A stretch of 64,000 nucleotides of DNA from DATJGF01 sp035495315 (GCA_035495315.1 DATJGF010000173.1:1-64000), one strand, 5' to 3'. Shown: positions 18,004-26,854, counted from the first letter of the stretch. Program-made: numbers and translations. Notes: a model not told the origin generated them from the letters alone.

Positions 18004-18937
18004 ATCGAAACTTATGGAACCCCCATCTCCCAATGCGACCTCGCCGAAACGCGAAAGCTTCGCGGCAATTGAGATCCGTGGCCTCACTTACAACTACGGG
18101 CACAACGAGGCCGTGCACGATTTTAATCTGACGGTGCCGGAAGGCCACTGCTACGGGCTTTTCGGGAGAAATGGCGCTGGCAAAACCACCACCATGAAAT
18201 GCCTGCTCAACCTGCTGCGCCCGCGCGCCGGCGCAGTGCGAGTTTTCGGCCTGGATCCCGCTAGAACTGAGGTCGCAGTGAAACGACGCCTGGCATATGT
18301 GCCGGACCACGTCGCCTTTTACCCGTGGATGACCGTACGTGAGACGTTGGATTATTTGGCTTCTTTTCGCGAGCGGTGGAATACGGAGACTGAACGCGAC
18401 TTGCTCGAGCGCTTTCGATTGAATCCCGATCAACGCACCGGCGCACTCTCCAAAGGCCAACGCACACAAGTTGCATTGGTGGCAGCGATCTGCCCGGAAC
18501 CCGACTTGTTGTTGCTCGACGAGCCAACCTCCGGCCTGGATCCCATAGTGCGACGGGAGTTTATCGAGACCGTCATCGGCGCTTATCAGGAAGGCGGCTC
18601 CGGCAAGCGCACTATTCTGGTCTCCACCCACCTCATTACGGAGTTTGAAGGATTAATCGACGATTTCACCATTATGGACAAAGGGCGCGACGTCATATCT
18701 CTGGGCGCGGATGAAGCTCGCGAACGATACCAGAAGATCCGCGCGCGCTTCGCACAGCCGCCGCCGTCGGTTGATTTCAAAGCGGCGCTCCAGGTGCGGC
18801 GCAACGGACGGGAATTGGAGTTGGTGGCCAATGGTGAAGGACCAGAAATTATGGAAATGCTGCGCGCCTTCTCGCCCGAGTCGCTTACTTCGGAGGCACT
18901 GAGTTTGGAGGAAGTATTCGTGGCGACCCTCAAATGA
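17981..18937 (+). CDS. ABC transporter ATP-binding protein
   Basis: A 318-residue ATPase: Walker A GRNGAGKTTTMK, signature LSKGQRTQ, Walker B LLLLDEPTSGLDP and the H-loop LVSTHLITEFEG. The C-terminal ~90 residues are a family-specific extension. It starts within the GntR gene (23-nt overlap) and shares ATGA with the permease gene, so three genes are translated as a unit. Such YtrB-like ATPases serve export or envelope stress (antibiotic or peptide efflux), but the substrate is not known. Confidence 0.93.
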   Translation: MKPKDLPESKLMEPPSPNATSPKRESFAAIEIRGLTYNYGHNEAVHDFNLTVPEGHCYGLFGRNGAGKTTTMKCLLNLLRPRAGAVRVFGLDPARTEVAVKRRLAYVPDHVAFYPWMTVRETLDYLASFRERWNTETERDLLERFRLNPDQRTGALSKGQRTQVALVAAICPEPDLLLLDEPTSGLDPIVRREFIETVIGAYQEGGSGKRTILVSTHLITEFEGLIDDFTIMDKGRDVISLGADEARERYQKIRARFAQPPPSVDFKAALQVRRNGRELELVANGEGPEIMEMLRAFSPESLTSEALSLEEVFVATLK

Positions 18938-20823
18938 ACGCAACTGCAACAGGACGCTCAAGTGGCAAGCTGGTCAAGGAATTTCGGCCCCTCCTTCTGC
19001 CGGCGATCGTGGCGGTGGTCGGCTCCATTACTCCGCCGGTGGATGATGTGAGCGCAATCGTCGGAACACTCGCCTGTTTTGGTGGATTTGCCCTCTTGGC
19101 CGCGATGACCTTCGGCCTCGAATTCCAGCAACGGACTTTACCGCTCTTGCTGAGTCAACCCATACCGCGCTCCCATATTTGGGGCGACAAACTTTTGGTC
19201 GTATTCCTTGCCGGAATCCTGTTGCTGCTGCTTAACTGGCAATTTCAGCAACTCCTTGCCGATCTGCAGGCGCTTTCCCTTTTGATGATTTGGATGTTTT
19301 TTGTGGCGACTGTTTGTGCAAGCGGCTTTTGGATCCGCTCTACCGGTTCGCTCGCAGGTGGGATCGCCTGCAGCCTGGCCAATCAACTCGTGATATTCAG
19401 CGGGCTCATCGTGGCGCTTCGCCGCGCAAGTCCCTATTATGCCTCCTCTGCCAATGAGGTCCTTCTCCCGGTTTTCCTGGCCAGCATTGTTTACATCCTT
19501 ACTTTTCTTTGGCTCGGCCGAAGGTTTTGGAAAGGCACGGTTCTCAAAGTTGGCGGTGCGACGCTCCTGGTTCTCCTGATGATCGCTGTGAGCCACATCT
19601 TAGCTGGAGGCCTTACAAGTCGGACATGGGAAAGCCGCGGTGCAGAGCTCTGTCTCACGGGCCTGTTCATGCTGGGCCTAGCCTGTTCGGCCGGCTTTTG
19701 GACGCTGCTGGCACGCACAACCATTGGCGGAGCAGCGCTCAGCGTTGCGTCTCAATTTTTGGCGGGTTTGGCAGTCATGTTTGGGTTGGCGCGCGTTTAT
19801 GGTGTTGACCCGAATATTGAGCAATGGCGGTTCCTTGGGCCGCTGATGCTATTCGCAACCATTTATTGCACCGTGTTCCAGTGGCTTGGCTGGCGCAAGT
19901 TCGCGCGGCTGGAGTTGAGGGAGAGTGCCGCCGAGAATGTGGCGGACCCTACCGGCTTTTTTTACCGAGGCGGTTGGTCAGCCGCGTATTTGCGTTGCCG
20001 ACCGCACCAACACTTCCGCAACCTGGTTCGCAAGGAACTGCGTCTTCAAAAGCCCCTGTTAACGTTGGCGGGCCTGTCCGCTATTTGCTGGTTAGCTGCC
20101 TTTGGCATCCAATGGCTTCGACCGGAATACCGTATCCTTAGCGATGTCGTAATGTGTGTTTACGCACCAGTCGCCTTGCTATTGGCGGGCTGCGTCTCTC
20201 AAGGTGACGAAAAGGCTCTTGGTTTAACCGCCTGGCACCTGACTTTGCCAATCTCAACACAAATCCAGTGGCTGGTGAAACTGCTGGTGTCCGCGGGCAC
20301 AGGCTTTGTGCTTGGCCTATTGCTCCCGCTGTGCCTGCACCTGCTTTCGGCCACGGCTAACGGCGCCGGCTGGATGCCGAAATCTCATGTCGAGGGCTAC
20401 GAAACCATTGGGTTCCTATCCGGTGCACTGTTCATCCTGAGTTTTTGGGCCGCCACGTTGCTCAGTAATACCGTCCGCGCTGCCCTCTCAGCGGTTATTG
20501 CGCTGTTCGGTCTGTTTTTATGTGGGATGGCCGGTGGTTGGTGCGCGGAGCATCTAGAACTGCTCAGGATGGCAGTGTCGCCGCTTTATACCTGGCTGGT
20601 GATTCCGCTAAGTTCAGCCTCGGGAGTTCTCAACCCGGCGGCAACAACCCTCTACCTGGGTCTAGGCCTCGGCACCGGAGTAGCCTTGCTACAGAGTTAC
20701 CGACAATTCCGGCGTGTCCAGCTCCCGGGTACCACGCTAATCAAAGCACCGCTCCTTCTGGCAGTGATTTTTGTGCTGGTAGGTTTTGTCCTTTACTCGA
20801 CCGACTATCTGGCGCGCGGGTAA
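18934..20823 (+). CDS. ABC transporter permease, large ABC-2-like
   Basis: A 629-residue membrane protein with two similar hydrophobic halves. It opens with a short cytosolic part and then about 12 hydrophobic segments, for example GGFALLAAMTFGLEFQQRTL and, in the second half, WHLTLPISTQIQWLVKLLV. FEFQ/Q-R-TLPLLLSQPI in the first half and YRILSDVVMCVYAPVALLLA in the second suggest a fused pair of ABC-2 permease lobes. It overlaps the ATPase gene by 4 nt (ATGA) and is the last gene of the operon. Confidence 0.88.
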   Translation: MNATATGRSSGKLVKEFRPLLLPAIVAVVGSITPPVDDVSAIVGTLACFGGFALLAAMTFGLEFQQRTLPLLLSQPIPRSHIWGDKLLVVFLAGILLLLLNWQFQQLLADLQALSLLMIWMFFVATVCASGFWIRSTGSLAGGIACSLANQLVIFSGLIVALRRASPYYASSANEVLLPVFLASIVYILTFLWLGRRFWKGTVLKVGGATLLVLLMIAVSHILAGGLTSRTWESRGAELCLTGLFMLGLACSAGFWTLLARTTIGGAALSVASQFLAGLAVMFGLARVYGVDPNIEQWRFLGPLMLFATIYCTVFQWLGWRKFARLELRESAAENVADPTGFFYRGGWSAAYLRCRPHQHFRNLVRKELRLQKPLLTLAGLSAICWLAAFGIQWLRPEYRILSDVVMCVYAPVALLLAGCVSQGDEKALGLTAWHLTLPISTQIQWLVKLLVSAGTGFVLGLLLPLCLHLLSATANGAGWMPKSHVEGYETIGFLSGALFILSFWAATLLSNTVRAALSAVIALFGLFLCGMAGGWCAEHLELLRMAVSPLYTWLVIPLSSASGVLNPAATTLYLGLGLGTGVALLQSYRQFRRVQLPGTTLIKAPLLLAVIFVLVGFVLYSTDYLARG

Positions 20824-20825
20824 TT

Positions 20826-20953
20826 GTAGGAGACGACGTCAGGAACTCTGCCCTGTCATAACGTGAAATGTAAACCGCCCCGAAAGGCGCTCTTGCGCAT
20901 GACGCTTTACGTCGTACGTTTTACAATCAGAGTCTCCTTACGTCGTCTCCTAC
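20826..20953. repeat. GTAGGAGACGACGT inverted pair
   Basis: GTAGGAGACGACGT begins at 20826 and its reverse complement ACGTCGTCTCCTAC ends at 20953; the arms extend by AGGA(G)ACTCTG on each side. Between them is a segment with AACGTGAAA and TTTACGTCGTACG. Further copies of the same unit are at 52585 and 55534. The pair lies between the convergent permease and icd genes and could end transcription from both. Confidence 0.8.
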
Positions 20954-20956
20954 AGC

Positions 20957-22210
20957 TCACATGTGTTCGATGATATTGTCGCCGAATTGCGAGCACTTGA
21001 TTTCGGTGGCGCCGGACATTAATCGCGCAAAATCATACGTCACGCGTTTCGAAGCGATCGCACCGTTCAATCCTTTGAGAATCAGATCGGCAGCTTCCGT
21101 CCAGCCCAGGTAGCGAAGCATCATTTCGCCACTCAGGACAACGCTGCCCGGGTTGACGCGGTCCTGGTTGGCGTACTTGGGAGCCGTGCCATGGGTCGCT
21201 TCAAAGATGGCGTGACCCGAGGTGTAATTGATATTTCCGCCAGGTGCTATCCCGATGCCGCCGACTTGTGCCGCAAGTGCGTCGCTCAAGTAATCGCCGT
21301 TCAGATTAAGCGTCGCGATCACGTCGAAATCGTCAGGACGCGTCAGCACTTGTTGCAGCGTAATGTCCGCAATCGCGTCTTTTACGGTAATGCCCTGCGG
21401 CAACCGGCACCACGGCCCGCCGTCGAATTCCACCGCGCCGAACTCCTTTTTGGCCAGCGCATAGCCCCAGTCCCGGAAGGCGCCTTCGGTGAACTTCATG
21501 ATATTGCCCTTATGAACCAGGGTCACACTCTTCCGTTTTTCACGCACCGCATATGCCAGGGCGGCTCGGACCAATCGCTCAGTGCCGGGCCGGCTGACAG
21601 GTTTCAGTCCAAGCCCAATTTGGTCGGCCGATTCTTTTCCGAAACGTATGCGTTTGAGTGCGGCCGGCAATTCACGCTCCAGGAACTCGAGAATTTTTTT
21701 CGCCTCGGCACTCCCAGCCTGATAATCGATCCCTGCGTAAATGTCCTCCGTGTTTTCGCGGAAGATCACCATGTTCACCTTCTCCGGATGCTTTACGGGC
21801 GAAGGCACGCCCTCAAAATATTGCACCGGGCGAAGACAAACATAGAGGTCCAACATTTGTCGCAGCGCAACATTCAGCGACCGAATGCCGCCGCCAACCG
21901 GAGTGGTCAGTGGTCCTTTGATGCCGACCAAATATTCTTTGAACGCATCGATCGTGTCGTCCGGCAGCCAGTTGTCGAATTTGTTCTTGGCGGCTTCACC
22001 GGCATACACTTCAAACCATATGATCTTTCGCTTGCCCCCATATGCCTTTTGAACAGCCGCATTGAAGACTCGCTCGCTCGCGGCCCAAATGTCCGGGCCC
22101 GTCCCGTCGCCTCGAATGAACGGCAGGACCGGATTATCGGGCACGATCAGTTTTCCGCTTTGAAGCGCAATCTTGCCGCCTGCCGGCGGAGTAATGTCTT
22201 TATAAGCCAT
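20957..22210 (-). CDS. icd: Isocitrate dehydrogenase (NADP+)
   Basis: Oxidises isocitrate to 2-oxoglutarate in the citric acid cycle. The 417-residue protein is of the E. coli homodimer type: PFIRGDGTGPDIW, GGGIRSLNVALRQMLDLYVC with the substrate-binding Ser in GGGIRS, FRENTEDIYAGIDY, NGDYLSDALAAQVGGIGIAP and EATHGTAPKYANQDRVNP. NADP specificity is suggested by the conserved C-terminal residues but was not tested. The start ATG at 22210 is followed at its 3' end by the GTAGGAGACGACGT inverted pair. Hairpin element copy 2 lies just upstream. Confidence 0.95.
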   Translation of the reverse strand: MAYKDITPPAGGKIALQSGKLIVPDNPVLPFIRGDGTGPDIWAASERVFNAAVQKAYGGKRKIIWFEVYAGEAAKNKFDNWLPDDTIDAFKEYLVGIKGPLTTPVGGGIRSLNVALRQMLDLYVCLRPVQYFEGVPSPVKHPEKVNMVIFRENTEDIYAGIDYQAGSAEAKKILEFLERELPAALKRIRFGKESADQIGLGLKPVSRPGTERLVRAALAYAVREKRKSVTLVHKGNIMKFTEGAFRDWGYALAKKEFGAVEFDGGPWCRLPQGITVKDAIADITLQQVLTRPDDFDVIATLNLNGDYLSDALAAQVGGIGIAPGGNINYTSGHAIFEATHGTAPKYANQDRVNPGSVVLSGEMMLRYLGWTEAADLILKGLNGAIASKRVTYDFARLMSGATEIKCSQFGDNIIEHM

Positions 22211-22297
22211 GGTCAGTTCTGCTGCTCGAACTCGAGCACTTTAAAATGAGCACTGAGTGAAAGCGTCCGGAAGCCGGAAAGCAAGAAAAGAAATGTG

Positions 22298-22425
22298 GTA
22301 GCGGCAGCCATCTTGCCTGGTGTAGAACCGGGCATCTTGCCCGGTAGGTGAAATGGCAGATTCCACCCCCTTATTCCGGACGGCGAGACGCCGCCCTCTA
22401 CGTCAGCCGAGACGCCTGACCCTAC
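22298..22425. repeat. Hairpin-array repeat element (copy 2)
   Basis: Starts GTAGCGGCAG and ends CCTAC. It has the ATCTTGCC hairpins (CCGGGC-ATCTT-GCCCGG, about 22328-22344), the CGGCG-AGA-CGCCG hairpin (22381-22393) and a GTCAGCCG-AGA-CGCCTGAC hairpin (22402-22420). Its right end supplies the TAG stop codon of dxs (22422-22424). The order of hairpins is the same as in 16190-16306. Confidence 0.85.
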
Positions 22426-24404
22426 GCGACGATACTTTCGCGAATAGCAGGAGCAGACGAAAACTCCGCCCGCACTTTCTCGACCGTGTTTTGAACCGTC
22501 AGTCCGTATTTCCTGCGCAGGTCATCGACAGTCGTTGCGTGCTCGATGAATTGATCGGGCCAGCCAATTTGGATCAGGGGCGTAGTGATCCGTTTCTCAT
22601 TGAAGAATTCGAGGATAGCGCTCCCATAGCCCCCCATCACCACGTGGTCCTCAAAGGACACCACGACCTCGGCCGCGCGGCCAAAGAATTCGGTCACTCC
22701 AACATCGAGCGGCTTGATGAAACGAGGGTTGATCAAAGCGACATCATACCCTTCGCTGGCCAACTGCGCCGCGGTTTGCCGGCCCAGTCGCATCATGTTA
22801 CCCAGCGCAAATAGAGCAATCTTGCGTCCCCCATTATTCGCGAAACTCTGGATGATTTCGGCTTTCCCGATCTCCAACAGTTTGGGCTGCTCCTTAATCG
22901 GAACCCCTTCGGCCGGTCCTCGCGGGTAACGAATGAACGTCGGATGCCGCTCATGCGTCGCCGTAAACATCATATCAACCAGTTCGTCTTCGTCTTTCGG
23001 CGCCATCAACGTGCAGTTCGGCACATGTCGCAGGTATGCAATATCAAACAGCCCGTGATGAGTCGGGCCGTCCTGGGCCGACAGCCCGGCGCGATCCATA
23101 CAAAAAATCACCGGGAGATCCTGCAGCGCGGCGTCATGCACGATGCAATCGTACGCCCGCTGCAAGAAAGTCGAATAAATCGCGCACACAGGATGAAAGC
23201 CCATTGTGGCCATGCCGCAAGCAAACAAAACCGCGTGCTCTTCTGCGATGCCGACATCGTAGTAGCGGTCCGGCATCGCCTTCTCCAAAATCTTAAGGCT
23301 GGTTCCGGTCGGCATCGCCGCGGTAATCCCGACGACGGTGTTGTCCTTTTGGCACAGCTTGACCATCGCCTGTCCAAACACGTCCTGCCAGTTTGGCGGC
23401 GTGCCTGGCTTGGCAGGCAAGGTAGCTCCAGTCGCGACATCATATGGACCCAAGCCGTGAAACTTCTCCGGGTTCTTGAGGGCGGCATCGAAACCTTTGC
23501 CCTTTTTGGTCAGAATATGAATGACCAAGGGATGGTCGCAGGTCTTAGCAAATTCGAGGGTGCTAATCAGCAGCGGCAAATCATGCCCGTCAATCGGCCC
23601 TAAATAACGCAAACCCATCTCCTCGAAGATAAGGCTGCTGCCATAGCCGCCTCGTCCATCGGCTTCGAGCGGGCTCGGACTAGGCTTCAAGCCCACTTCC
23701 GTCAACGCTCCCTTAAACCCTTCCTCCGCCTTATGCGCCAGCTTCAGGGCTATTTCCCCTTTGGGCAATCGTCGCAAAAAACGCTCAAAATCCTTTGCCA
23801 ACTTGTTGTAGGAGGGATGCGTGATCAACTTATTGAGGTAGCTGGAAATCGCGCCGACATTCTTCGCAATACTCCATTCATTATCGTTCAGAATACCGAT
23901 GAACCGTTTGGTAGTTTGCGCAATATTGTTCATCGCTTCGAACGAAATCCCGTTCGTGAGCGCCGCATCGCCGAAAATCGCCACGACGTTCTCATCGCCG
24001 CCTCGCTGATCACGCGCGGCGCAAATGCCCAAGGCTGCCGAAAGAGCCGTGCCGGCATGGGCCGCGCCGTAGCAGTCGTGCTCGCTTTCGGATCGCAGAG
24101 CAAACCCGCTCAAACCCCCGGTGCCGCGCAAACTCGAGAAGCGATCGCGGCGTCCGGTCAGCAGTTTGTGTACATAGGCCTGATGGCTAACGTCCCAGAC
24201 GAACTTGTCCTTTGGCGTCGCAAATACGTAATGCAGTGCGAGCGTCAATTCCACCACGCCTAGATTGGGACCCAAATGGCCCCCGTTTTTGGCCAGCGCC
24301 GTAATTAGTTCCTGGCGGATTTCTTCGGCGAGTTTTTGAAGTTGATCCAGGGTTAGCTTCTTGACCTGCGCCGGGCCGTCGACCGTCTCGAGATACTGGT
24401 TCAT
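22422..24404 (-). CDS. dxs: 1-deoxy-D-xylulose-5-phosphate synthase
   Basis: First enzyme of the MEP isoprenoid pathway (pyruvate + glyceraldehyde 3-phosphate), thiamine-diphosphate dependent. The 660-residue protein has GGHLGPNLGVVELTLALHYV, DVSHQAYVHKLLTGR, GDAALTNGISFEAMN (Mg/ThDP motif), LFACGMATMGFHPVC and DRAGLSAQDGPTHHGLFD. A stretch of about 17 residues, SPSPLEADGRGGYGSS, sits before FEEMGLRYLGPIDGHD where other Dxs proteins have almost nothing. The stop codon lies in the hairpin-array element. It overlaps xseB by 4 nt. Confidence 0.95.
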   Translation of the reverse strand: MNQYLETVDGPAQVKKLTLDQLQKLAEEIRQELITALAKNGGHLGPNLGVVELTLALHYVFATPKDKFVWDVSHQAYVHKLLTGRRDRFSSLRGTGGLSGFALRSESEHDCYGAAHAGTALSAALGICAARDQRGGDENVVAIFGDAALTNGISFEAMNNIAQTTKRFIGILNDNEWSIAKNVGAISSYLNKLITHPSYNKLAKDFERFLRRLPKGEIALKLAHKAEEGFKGALTEVGLKPSPSPLEADGRGGYGSSLIFEEMGLRYLGPIDGHDLPLLISTLEFAKTCDHPLVIHILTKKGKGFDAALKNPEKFHGLGPYDVATGATLPAKPGTPPNWQDVFGQAMVKLCQKDNTVVGITAAMPTGTSLKILEKAMPDRYYDVGIAEEHAVLFACGMATMGFHPVCAIYSTFLQRAYDCIVHDAALQDLPVIFCMDRAGLSAQDGPTHHGLFDIAYLRHVPNCTLMAPKDEDELVDMMFTATHERHPTFIRYPRGPAEGVPIKEQPKLLEIGKAEIIQSFANNGGRKIALFALGNMMRLGRQTAAQLASEGYDVALINPRFIKPLDVGVTEFFGRAAEVVVSFEDHVVMGGYGSAILEFFNEKRITTPLIQIGWPDQFIEHATTVDDLRRKYGLTVQNTVEKVRAEFSSAPAIRESIVA

Positions 24405-24700
24405 AGCTCGTTGGGTTCTGATTCTTCGAGCGTCAAAGGTTTGAGTTTAATTTCACCAGCAGCATTCTTCTCCAATTGCTGAAGCTTGACTTCGGCTTCC
24501 GCCAGCTTTTGCTGACATATGCGGCTCAATTGCGTTCCTTCCTCGTACTTAGCCAATAAGGTCTCTAACGGCAAATCCTCCGATTCCATTGCCTCCACGA
24601 TAGCTTCGAGCCGCTTCAAAGCTTCTTCGAAAGGCAATTCTTCGGGTTTTGCAGGGGTGTTGTGACCCGCGTTCTTCGGCGTAATCGGCACAACCCGCAC
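24401..24700 (-). CDS. xseB: Exodeoxyribonuclease VII small subunit
   Basis: A 99-residue protein with the XseB core LPFEEALKRLEAIVEAMESE, then LPLETLLAKYEEGTQL and CQQKLAEAEVKLQQL. It binds the XseA subunit to form the single-strand DNA exonuclease VII. Its N-terminal ~20 residues (start GTG at 24700) are unconserved. It is directly followed by dxs with an ATGA overlap, an arrangement seen in many bacteria (xseB-dxs). xseA is not in the window. Confidence 0.93.
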   Translation of the reverse strand: MRVVPITPKNAGHNTPAKPEELPFEEALKRLEAIVEAMESEDLPLETLLAKYEEGTQLSRICQQKLAEAEVKLQQLEKNAAGEIKLKPLTLEESEPNEL

Positions 24701-24785
24701 ACTAAGACAAAATCCAAAGTGAGTCTAGTCTGGACTATTGTACAGCGGTGTAGCCGTCGAAGTCAGGAGACGTTGAGCAATAAGT

Positions 24786-24820
24786 GCAAAGTCCAAGGTC
24801 CAACGTCCAAAGTCGAAGCT
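24786..24820. repeat. 7-nt tandem array CCAAAGT
   Basis: Units read GCAAAGT, CCAAGGT, CCAACGT, CCAAAGT and CGAAGCT. The same motif forms the array at 31974-32001. It lies between xseB and the gamma-glutamyltransferase promoter. Confidence 0.7.
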
Positions 24821-24856
24821 CCTTCGATGCCTGTTACTTAATCAGCCGCCAGAGGA

Positions 24857-24884
24857 TTGACTGTTAAACGCCCGTTGCGATACT
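24857..24884 (+). promoter_or_regulatory. Probable promoter of gamma-glutamyltransferase
   Basis: TTGACT (24857-24862), 16-nt spacer, GATACT (24879-24884). Transcription should start near 24891, leaving about 12 nt before the ATG at 24903. Confidence 0.45.
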
Positions 24885-24902
24885 CCGGAACCGGTTGAAC
24901 CT

Positions 24903-26606
24903 ATGTCCGGAACTTCAAACCTCATCAAGTCCTCAAGCGCGCTGCTCGCAGCAATGCTGTCGTTAGCGGCTGTCTCGTGCCTCATCCTACCAGCATCAGC
25001 CGAGGATCGGACTCAGGCTCGCTCTATGGTCATCACGCGGTATGGAATTGTGGCCACTGAACATCCGCTGGCGTCGCAAATCGGGGCTGCGATTTTGCGG
25101 GAAGGAGGCAACGCGGTCGATGCCGCTGTCGCGGCTAATGCCGCTATGGGCGTATTTGCACCGATGGCCAACGGCATCGGGGGCGACTTGTTCGCGATGA
25201 TCTACGAAGCCAGGAGCGGGAAACTTTATGGACTAAACGCCAGTGGTTGGGCCCCCTCCGGCCTCACCTTGGAATTCTTGAGAAGCAAAGGATTAACCAA
25301 TATGCCGCAACGCGGGATCGATTCCGTAACTGTTCCCGGGGCAGTCGACGGCTGGAGCAAACTCCTCGCACGATTCGGACGCAAGCCACTTCGAGATGTC
25401 CTCGCGCCGGCAATTCAGTACGCACAGGATGGCTTCCCGGTCACGGAGATTTTCTCCAGTTATTGGGCCGGCAGCGAAAAATATTTGCGGACCAATGAAG
25501 CCGCAGCCAGGATTTTTCTCCCCGCCGGCCGGGCTCCGCGTACCGGAGAAATCTTTCGCAACCCTGATTTAGCCTGGTCTCTCAAGCAAATCGCCAAACA
25601 CGGACGAGACGCGTTCTATCGTGGAGAAATCGCGAAACGTATTCTGGCTGGATCACAAGCATTGGGCGGGAAATTGACGGCAGCCGATCTCGCCGAGTTT
25701 TCCAGCCAATGGGTCGAACCGATTTCGACGACCTATCACGGCTGGACAGTTTACGAGATGCCGCCCAATGGCCAGGGGATTGCCGCGTTGATCATGCTGA
25801 ACATCATGCAGAATTTCCCCCTGGCGTCACTCGGTCTTGGCTCGGCCGACGCCTGGCACGTCATGATCGAAGCCAAGAAACTCGCCTATGCCGATATGCT
25901 ACGATATGTCTGCGACCCGACATGTAATCAGGTACCCGTCAAAGGTCTGTTGGCCAAGGACTATGCTGCTCAACGCGCCAAGCTGATTGATATGGCAAAA
26001 GCCAACTGCGCTGTCGCCCCGGGCCAGCCGCCACCTGGTGGCTCCGATACCACCTATCTCTGCGTCGTCGATCGCGAGGGCAACATGGTGTCTTACATTC
26101 AAAGCGTCTATGAGTCCTTTGGGTCCTGTGTCGTCGCCCCGGGAACCGGGTTTGCCCTCCAGAATCGCGGCGGCCTTTTCAGTTTCGACCCGCAAAGTCC
26201 CAATGTGTTGGCTGGCCGCAAGAGGCCCCTGCACACCATCATCCCGGCGTTCATGTCACACGGACAGGTGCGAATCGCTTTCGGCATTATGGGCGGCTGG
26301 AACCAGGCACAAGCTCATGCTCAATTCGTTTCGGACATCGTCGACCATCAACTTAATATTCAAGCTGCCCTTGAAGCCCCGAGGTTCACTAAAACCACAT
26401 TCAACGGCTGCGACCTCGACATTGAATCCCGTGTCGCCCAGGAGGTTCGGATAAAGCTTGTTGACCGAGGGCATCAGATCAAAGTCCGCGGCGCTTTCGC
26501 CAGCGCAGTCGGCGGTGGTCAAGCCGTGCTGCGCGATTTTGTCGCCGGGGTCAATTACGGAGCTTCGGATCCGCGGAAAGATGGCGCCGCAGTAGCGGAG
26601 AAGTGA
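24903..26606 (+). CDS. ggt: Gamma-glutamyltransferase
   Basis: Secreted N-terminal nucleophile hydrolase that transfers the gamma-glutamyl group of glutathione and related peptides. A signal peptide ends near residue 35 (LSLAAVSCLILPASA). The fold is clear from EHPLASQIGAAILREGGNAV and NGIGGDLF. Self-cleavage is expected before the Thr of GGSDTTYLCVV, releasing the catalytic small subunit. The GGG (glycine) pair near the end (ASAVGGGQAVL) fits the family. Length (567) is normal. It is preceded by a promoter and 7-nt tandem repeats; the following gene DUF5107-TPR starts about 250 nt later, so the two are not necessarily one operon. Confidence 0.92.
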   Translation: MSGTSNLIKSSSALLAAMLSLAAVSCLILPASAEDRTQARSMVITRYGIVATEHPLASQIGAAILREGGNAVDAAVAANAAMGVFAPMANGIGGDLFAMIYEARSGKLYGLNASGWAPSGLTLEFLRSKGLTNMPQRGIDSVTVPGAVDGWSKLLARFGRKPLRDVLAPAIQYAQDGFPVTEIFSSYWAGSEKYLRTNEAAARIFLPAGRAPRTGEIFRNPDLAWSLKQIAKHGRDAFYRGEIAKRILAGSQALGGKLTAADLAEFSSQWVEPISTTYHGWTVYEMPPNGQGIAALIMLNIMQNFPLASLGLGSADAWHVMIEAKKLAYADMLRYVCDPTCNQVPVKGLLAKDYAAQRAKLIDMAKANCAVAPGQPPPGGSDTTYLCVVDREGNMVSYIQSVYESFGSCVVAPGTGFALQNRGGLFSFDPQSPNVLAGRKRPLHTIIPAFMSHGQVRIAFGIMGGWNQAQAHAQFVSDIVDHQLNIQAALEAPRFTKTTFNGCDLDIESRVAQEVRIKLVDRGHQIKVRGAFASAVGGGQAVLRDFVAGVNYGASDPRKDGAAVAEK

Positions 26607-26608
26607 AA

Positions 26609-26743
26609 CCCGAAATCAGAAAAGCGAATTCCGAAACAAATCCGAAACTGGAGAGCGATGGTAAACCAAATTACCTCGTCAGACTTTTTATTGTTTATTT
26701 TAAATTTTGTTTCGCATTTCGGATTTCGGATTTCGGATTTTGG
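26609..26743. repeat. Inverted 7-nt tandem arrays (ATTTCGG)
   Basis: Units ATTTCGG x3 followed by ATTTTGG run at 26716-26743, preceded by GTTTCGC (26709-26715). The left side (26609-26652) carries CCGAAAT, GCGAATT and CCGAAAC, the reverse complement of the same unit. The two form an inverted arrangement around an AT-rich centre. Confidence 0.65.
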
Positions 26744-26854
26744 CTCTCCCCTTGTGCATGCTAACACCAAACTAAAGCCATGCGTTCCTTTGAAATCAAA
26801 GTCAACCAATAGCAAGTTGTTCTTCGCCTCACGAATTGTTAGGCTACGTCCATT

